From the NCBI GenBank assembly GCA_017303735.1, contig JAFLCF010000035.1, forward strand, positions 21,441 to 29,327: a stretch of DNA of 7,887 nt, written 5' to 3'. The notes beneath the pieces were generated by a model, which ran no database searches, was not told the DNA's origin, and saw nothing but the letters and a program-made list of their open reading frames with translations. The stretch comes from Anaerolineae bacterium (GTDB lineage Bacteria > Chloroflexota > Anaerolineae > Anaerolineales > Villigracilaceae). Below are positions 5,851 through 7,887 of the stretch, in pieces. Made by a program: the position numbers and the translations under genes. Every line of letters begins with the position of its first letter. Position 1 is the first letter of the stretch.

Positions 5851-5886
5851 AAAACGCAGATGGAGTAAAATCCACCCGCGTTTTTT
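5851..5886 (+). terminator. Terminator-like hairpin upstream of the ABC-F gene (attenuator or relic)
   Basis: AAAACGC (5851-5857) pairs with GCGTTTT (5878-5884), and an inner TGGA/TCCA pairing is interrupted by mismatches. A run of six T ends at 5886. It is a weaker version of the hairpin at 5153-5196. It points along the plus strand although no plus-strand gene lies between it and the previous terminator, and it ends 28 bases before the ABC-F start codon. It could attenuate ABC-F transcription or be a leftover of rearrangement. Confidence 0.55.
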
Positions 5887-5914
5887 ACACGTCACGTTTC
5901 ACGAATCATAAATT

Positions 5915-7887
5915 ATGGCACTCATTACCACTTCCAACCTCACCAAATCCTACGGCGCGACCGACATTTTCGCGGGCATTACCATCTCCATTGAGAAGGG
6001 CTCGCGGCTGGGCATTGTCGGTCCGAACGGCGTTGGCAAGACCACGCTCTTACGAATCCTTGCAGGCGAAGATGAAGCTTCGACGGGGTCAGTCACCCGC
6101 ACACGGGGAGTGCGAAGCGGATATTTATCGCAAGAGGCAGATTTCAAAATGGAAGGCACGCTGTGGGATGCGTGTTATTCCGTCTTCGATGAATTGATCC
6201 GCCTGCAAAATGAATTGCACCGCCTCGAAGAATTGATGGCAACCGACCCCGAAGCCATTGAACAATACGGCAAACTGCAAGAGGATTTTGAACGGCGCGG
6301 CGGCTACACCTACGAGACTCGCATTAAGCAGGTGCTCACCGGTTTGGGATTCGACGCCTCAGACTACACCTTGTCTTTGGATCACCTCTCAGGCGGTCAG
6401 CGCACTCGAGCCTTTCTCGCACGCCTCCTGCTCTCTAACCCAGACCTGCTCCTGCTCGATGAGCCGACCAATCACCTCGACATTCGCGCCGTTGAATGGC
6501 TCGAAGGCTATTTGAATCAATGGGAAGGCGCGGCGATCATTGTTTCGCATGACCGTTATTTTTTGGATAAGGTCAGCAATATGATTTTTGAAATGCTGCC
6601 CGGCGCGTATGAAACTTATAACGGAAATTACACCGCGTATTTAAAGCAGCGTGAAGAACGTATTGCGCGCAGGCAGGAAGTTTTTGAAAGTGAAAAAGAA
6701 AAATTAAATAAAGAGATGGAATACATCCGCAAGAATGTGGCGGGACAAAATGTATTGCAAGCCAAAGGGAAGCTTAAACGTTTGTCGCGTTTGATTCAAG
6801 CCATTGAACAGATCGGCATGGAAGCCGCACTTAACCAAAAGTGGAGTGAAACCGCAGCAGAAGTTTCTGTGACCACATCGATCCTCAGTGTAGAAGAAGC
6901 GGGTCGTCGCATTAATGCGTTGAGGTCGCCAGTGCGGACTCTGCCCAACCTGCATTTGCGCCTCGGCTCAGAAAAACGTTCTGGCGATCTGGTCGTGCGC
7001 ACGAAAAATTTAGAAGTTGGTTTCCCCGATAAATTCCTGTTCAAAGCACCTGATATTGAACTGAGAAGACAAGACTGCGCCGCATTGATCGGTCCGAACG
7101 GCGCGGGCAAGTCTACCTTCCTGAAGACCATTCTCGGTCAGTTCGAACCGTTGGCTGGGGAAGTGATCCTCGGGTCTAGCCTGCATATTGGTTACTTCGC
7201 GCAGGCACACGAAGGGTTGAACCCAGAGAATACTTTGTTACAAGAGATCGACTCGGTCATGCCGCATTGGCTGCCGGGGCAGATCCGCGATTATTTGGGC
7301 AAGTATCTTTTCAGCGGTGATGATGTCCATAAAAAAGTGGGCATGCTCTCCGGCGGTGAGCGTGGACGTTTGGCATTGTCTAAACTCGCGCTGCAAGATA
7401 CGAATCTCTTGCTACTCGATGAACCAACCAACCATCTCGACATCCCTTCGCAGGAAGTGTTGGAGTCTGTGCTTGAAGATTATCAGGGCACGATCCTGCT
7501 CATTACCCATGACCGTTATCTCGTCGATGCAGTTGCCACTCAAATTTGGGAGATTGACCCAGACGATGGTCATTTGACGGCATTTAAGGGAACCTATTCT
7601 GAATTAAGAGCTGAGCGTGAACAGAAAGAGTACGAAGCCTTTATGGCGGGGCAGAAACCGAGTAACGAGAAACGAGGCGTGAGTACTGAGGTCAAGAAGG
7701 GGAATAACGTTTCTCCAAAATCGAAGCAGGTGATTACGAAAGAAGAAAGAAAACGGGTCGCCCAACTTCAAGAGCTTGAAAACAAGATTGCCGAGTTGGA
7801 AGCGACACTGGCGAATTTGACCTCACAACTTGAGAGTCCCATGGTGAAGCCGGATGAAGTGATCAAGATCGGCAAGGAATACAACCG
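5915..7887 (+). CDS. ABC-F family ATPase, ribosome-associated type (3' end outside window)
   Basis: Soluble protein with two ATP-binding cassettes and no membrane domain, the ABC-F type that binds the ribosomal E site and adjusts stalled or antibiotic-bound ribosomes. The frame is open from ATG 5915 to the right edge (657 codons, no stop), so the C-terminus is missing. Cassette 1: Walker A GPNGVGKTT (36-44), signature LSGGQ (158-162), Walker B LLLLDEPTNHLD with D182/E183, then 'SHDRYFLD'. Linker at about 230-330 with charged helices and 'GKLKRLSRLIQ'. Cassette 2: Walker A GPNGAGKST (393-401), signature LSGGE (478-482), D502/E503, then 'THDRYLVD'. After about 565 a polar spacer leads into a coiled coil 'QLQELENKIAELEATLANL', as in Uup/YdiF-like members. 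Both catalytic glutamates are present. No Shine-Dalgarno is seen before the ATG. Which subfamily, and whether it gives antibiotic protection, cannot be decided here. Confidence 0.92.
   Translation, partial: MALITTSNLTKSYGATDIFAGITISIEKGSRLGIVGPNGVGKTTLLRILAGEDEASTGSVTRTRGVRSGYLSQEADFKMEGTLWDACYSVFDELIRLQNELHRLEELMATDPEAIEQYGKLQEDFERRGGYTYETRIKQVLTGLGFDASDYTLSLDHLSGGQRTRAFLARLLLSNPDLLLLDEPTNHLDIRAVEWLEGYLNQWEGAAIIVSHDRYFLDKVSNMIFEMLPGAYETYNGNYTAYLKQREERIARRQEVFESEKEKLNKEMEYIRKNVAGQNVLQAKGKLKRLSRLIQAIEQIGMEAALNQKWSETAAEVSVTTSILSVEEAGRRINALRSPVRTLPNLHLRLGSEKRSGDLVVRTKNLEVGFPDKFLFKAPDIELRRQDCAALIGPNGAGKSTFLKTILGQFEPLAGEVILGSSLHIGYFAQAHEGLNPENTLLQEIDSVMPHWLPGQIRDYLGKYLFSGDDVHKKVGMLSGGERGRLALSKLALQDTNLLLLDEPTNHLDIPSQEVLESVLEDYQGTILLITHDRYLVDAVATQIWEIDPDDGHLTAFKGTYSELRAEREQKEYEAFMAGQKPSNEKRGVSTEVKKGNNVSPKSKQVITKEERKRVAQLQELENKIAELEATLANLTSQLESPMVKPDEVIKIGKEYN

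Noticed and set aside
5802..6197. 131-codon plus-strand frame starting with TTG ahead of and across the ABC-F start
   Set aside because: It overlaps the ABC-F gene in another frame, starts at TTG without a ribosome-binding site, and its protein is low-complexity with no family pattern. The ABC-F frame carries all cassette motifs.

Overview
The window reads as bacterial chromosome, most likely from a Chloroflexota/Anaerolineae-type organism. That placement is an inference from protein style: Thr/Pro-rich spacers after membrane anchors, a membrane-tethered C39-like peptidase with TPR repeats, and a DUF402 protein. No rRNA or other marker is present to confirm it. Most of the DNA is moderately GC-rich, but the stretch from about 3370 to 5160 is visibly AT-rich.

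Layout. The window opens with the last ~117 codons of dnaK and its strong terminator. Next come an anchored C39-like cysteine peptidase with TPR repeats (419-1753) and a DUF402 phosphohydrolase-like gene (1785-2285). Both appear to start as leaderless transcripts, with a TATAAT box 6-7 nt before the chosen ATG. A pair of inverted REP-like palindromes (2290-2415) separates them from proC (2436-3278), which has an ordinary Shine-Dalgarno and its own terminator.

Beyond the proC terminator lies a diverged, frameshifted second copy of the proC 3' end (3370-3422). It is followed by a 13-bp perfect inverted repeat, a promoter-like region and an AT-rich lipoprotein gene of unknown function (3537-5138). 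A bidirectional terminator separates this gene from a convergent small membrane protein of unknown function (5219-5731, minus strand). After a terminator-like hairpin with no plus-strand gene before it, an ABC-F ATPase gene begins at 5915 and runs off the right edge.

How the genes relate. dnaK, the ABC-F factor and proC are housekeeping functions: protein folding, ribosome-associated ATPase and proline synthesis. The C39-TPR protein, the lipoprotein and the small membrane protein are all predicted to face outward. Nearly every gene appears to be its own transcription unit, so no pathway-type operon is evident and I do not see a convincing new multi-gene system.

The most notable structure is in the DNA. 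Three related terminator hairpins (3313-3346, 5153-5196, 5851-5886) bracket the lipoprotein gene and the small membrane-protein gene. Together with the proC-tail relic and the base-composition shift, they suggest accessory genes inserted between proC and the ABC-F gene.
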